64,000 bases of DNA from Okapia johnstoni (lineage: Eukaryota > Chordata > Mammalia > Artiodactyla > Giraffidae): the NCBI GenBank assembly GCA_024291935.2, contig CM044320.1, positions 55,680,001-55,744,000 on the forward strand, in the 5' to 3' direction. Below are positions 1 to 64,000 of this stretch, piece by piece. Both the position numbers and the translations under genes were made by a program. Numbering within the stretch: position 1 is the stretch's first letter; the number at the start of each line of letters is the position of its first letter. The notes beneath the pieces were generated by a model. It saw only the letters and a program-made list of their open reading frames with translations. It searched no databases and was not told the DNA's origin.

Positions 1-64000
<64,000 letters not shown>

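Overview
The window is one stretch of a single very large vertebrate gene read on the + strand: LRP1 (low-density lipoprotein receptor-related protein 1, CD91, the alpha-2-macroglobulin receptor). Ruminant-type SINEs (Bov-tA, Bov-A2) and other tRNA-derived even-toed-ungulate SINEs sit in the introns, beside older MIR, L2, L1M and MLT1 copies. This makes the DNA nuclear and from a pecoran ruminant (cattle, sheep, goat, buffalo or relative). The species cannot be fixed from this alone.

Layout: bases 1-2024 are the end of intron 1. Sixty-nine exons follow, numbered 2-70 on the assumption that a single signal-peptide exon 1 lies upstream. Exon 70 is cut by the window end. Joined, they give 10,850 coding bases in one open frame, about residues 23-3639 of a protein of roughly 4,540. 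No stop or frameshift was seen and every junction phase agrees. The missing parts are the promoter, exon 1, the last complement-type repeats, the furin site, the membrane segment, the NPxY tail and the 3' UTR.

Protein order: CR1-2 (exons 2-3), EGF1-2 (4-5), beta-propeller 1 (6-9), EGF3 (10), propeller 2 (11-14), EGF4 (15), ligand cluster II CR3-10 (16-22), EGF5-6 (23), propeller 3 (24-27), EGF7 (28), propeller 4 (29-33), EGF8 (34), propeller 5 (35-40), EGF9 and propeller 6 (41-44), EGF10 (45), cluster III CR11-20 (46-55), EGF11-12 (55-56), propeller 7 (57-61), EGF13 (62), and cluster IV from CR21 into CR28 (62-70). CR modules bind ligand with calcium; the EGF and YWTD propeller blocks separate the clusters and serve ligand release in endosomes.

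The best lead beyond the known gene is a 51-base exon-like segment at 30155-30205 in intron 19. It encodes a complete, calcium-competent C-terminal half of a CR repeat, has good splice sites, and fits in frame both as an insertion and as a replacement for exon 20. Other leads are a conserved 77-base mirtron intron matching miR-1228, a GC-AG intron after exon 40, a read-through short form after exon 6, a strong pseudo-exon in intron 34, and an AT-rich putative enhancer in intron 24. No second protein-coding gene was found.
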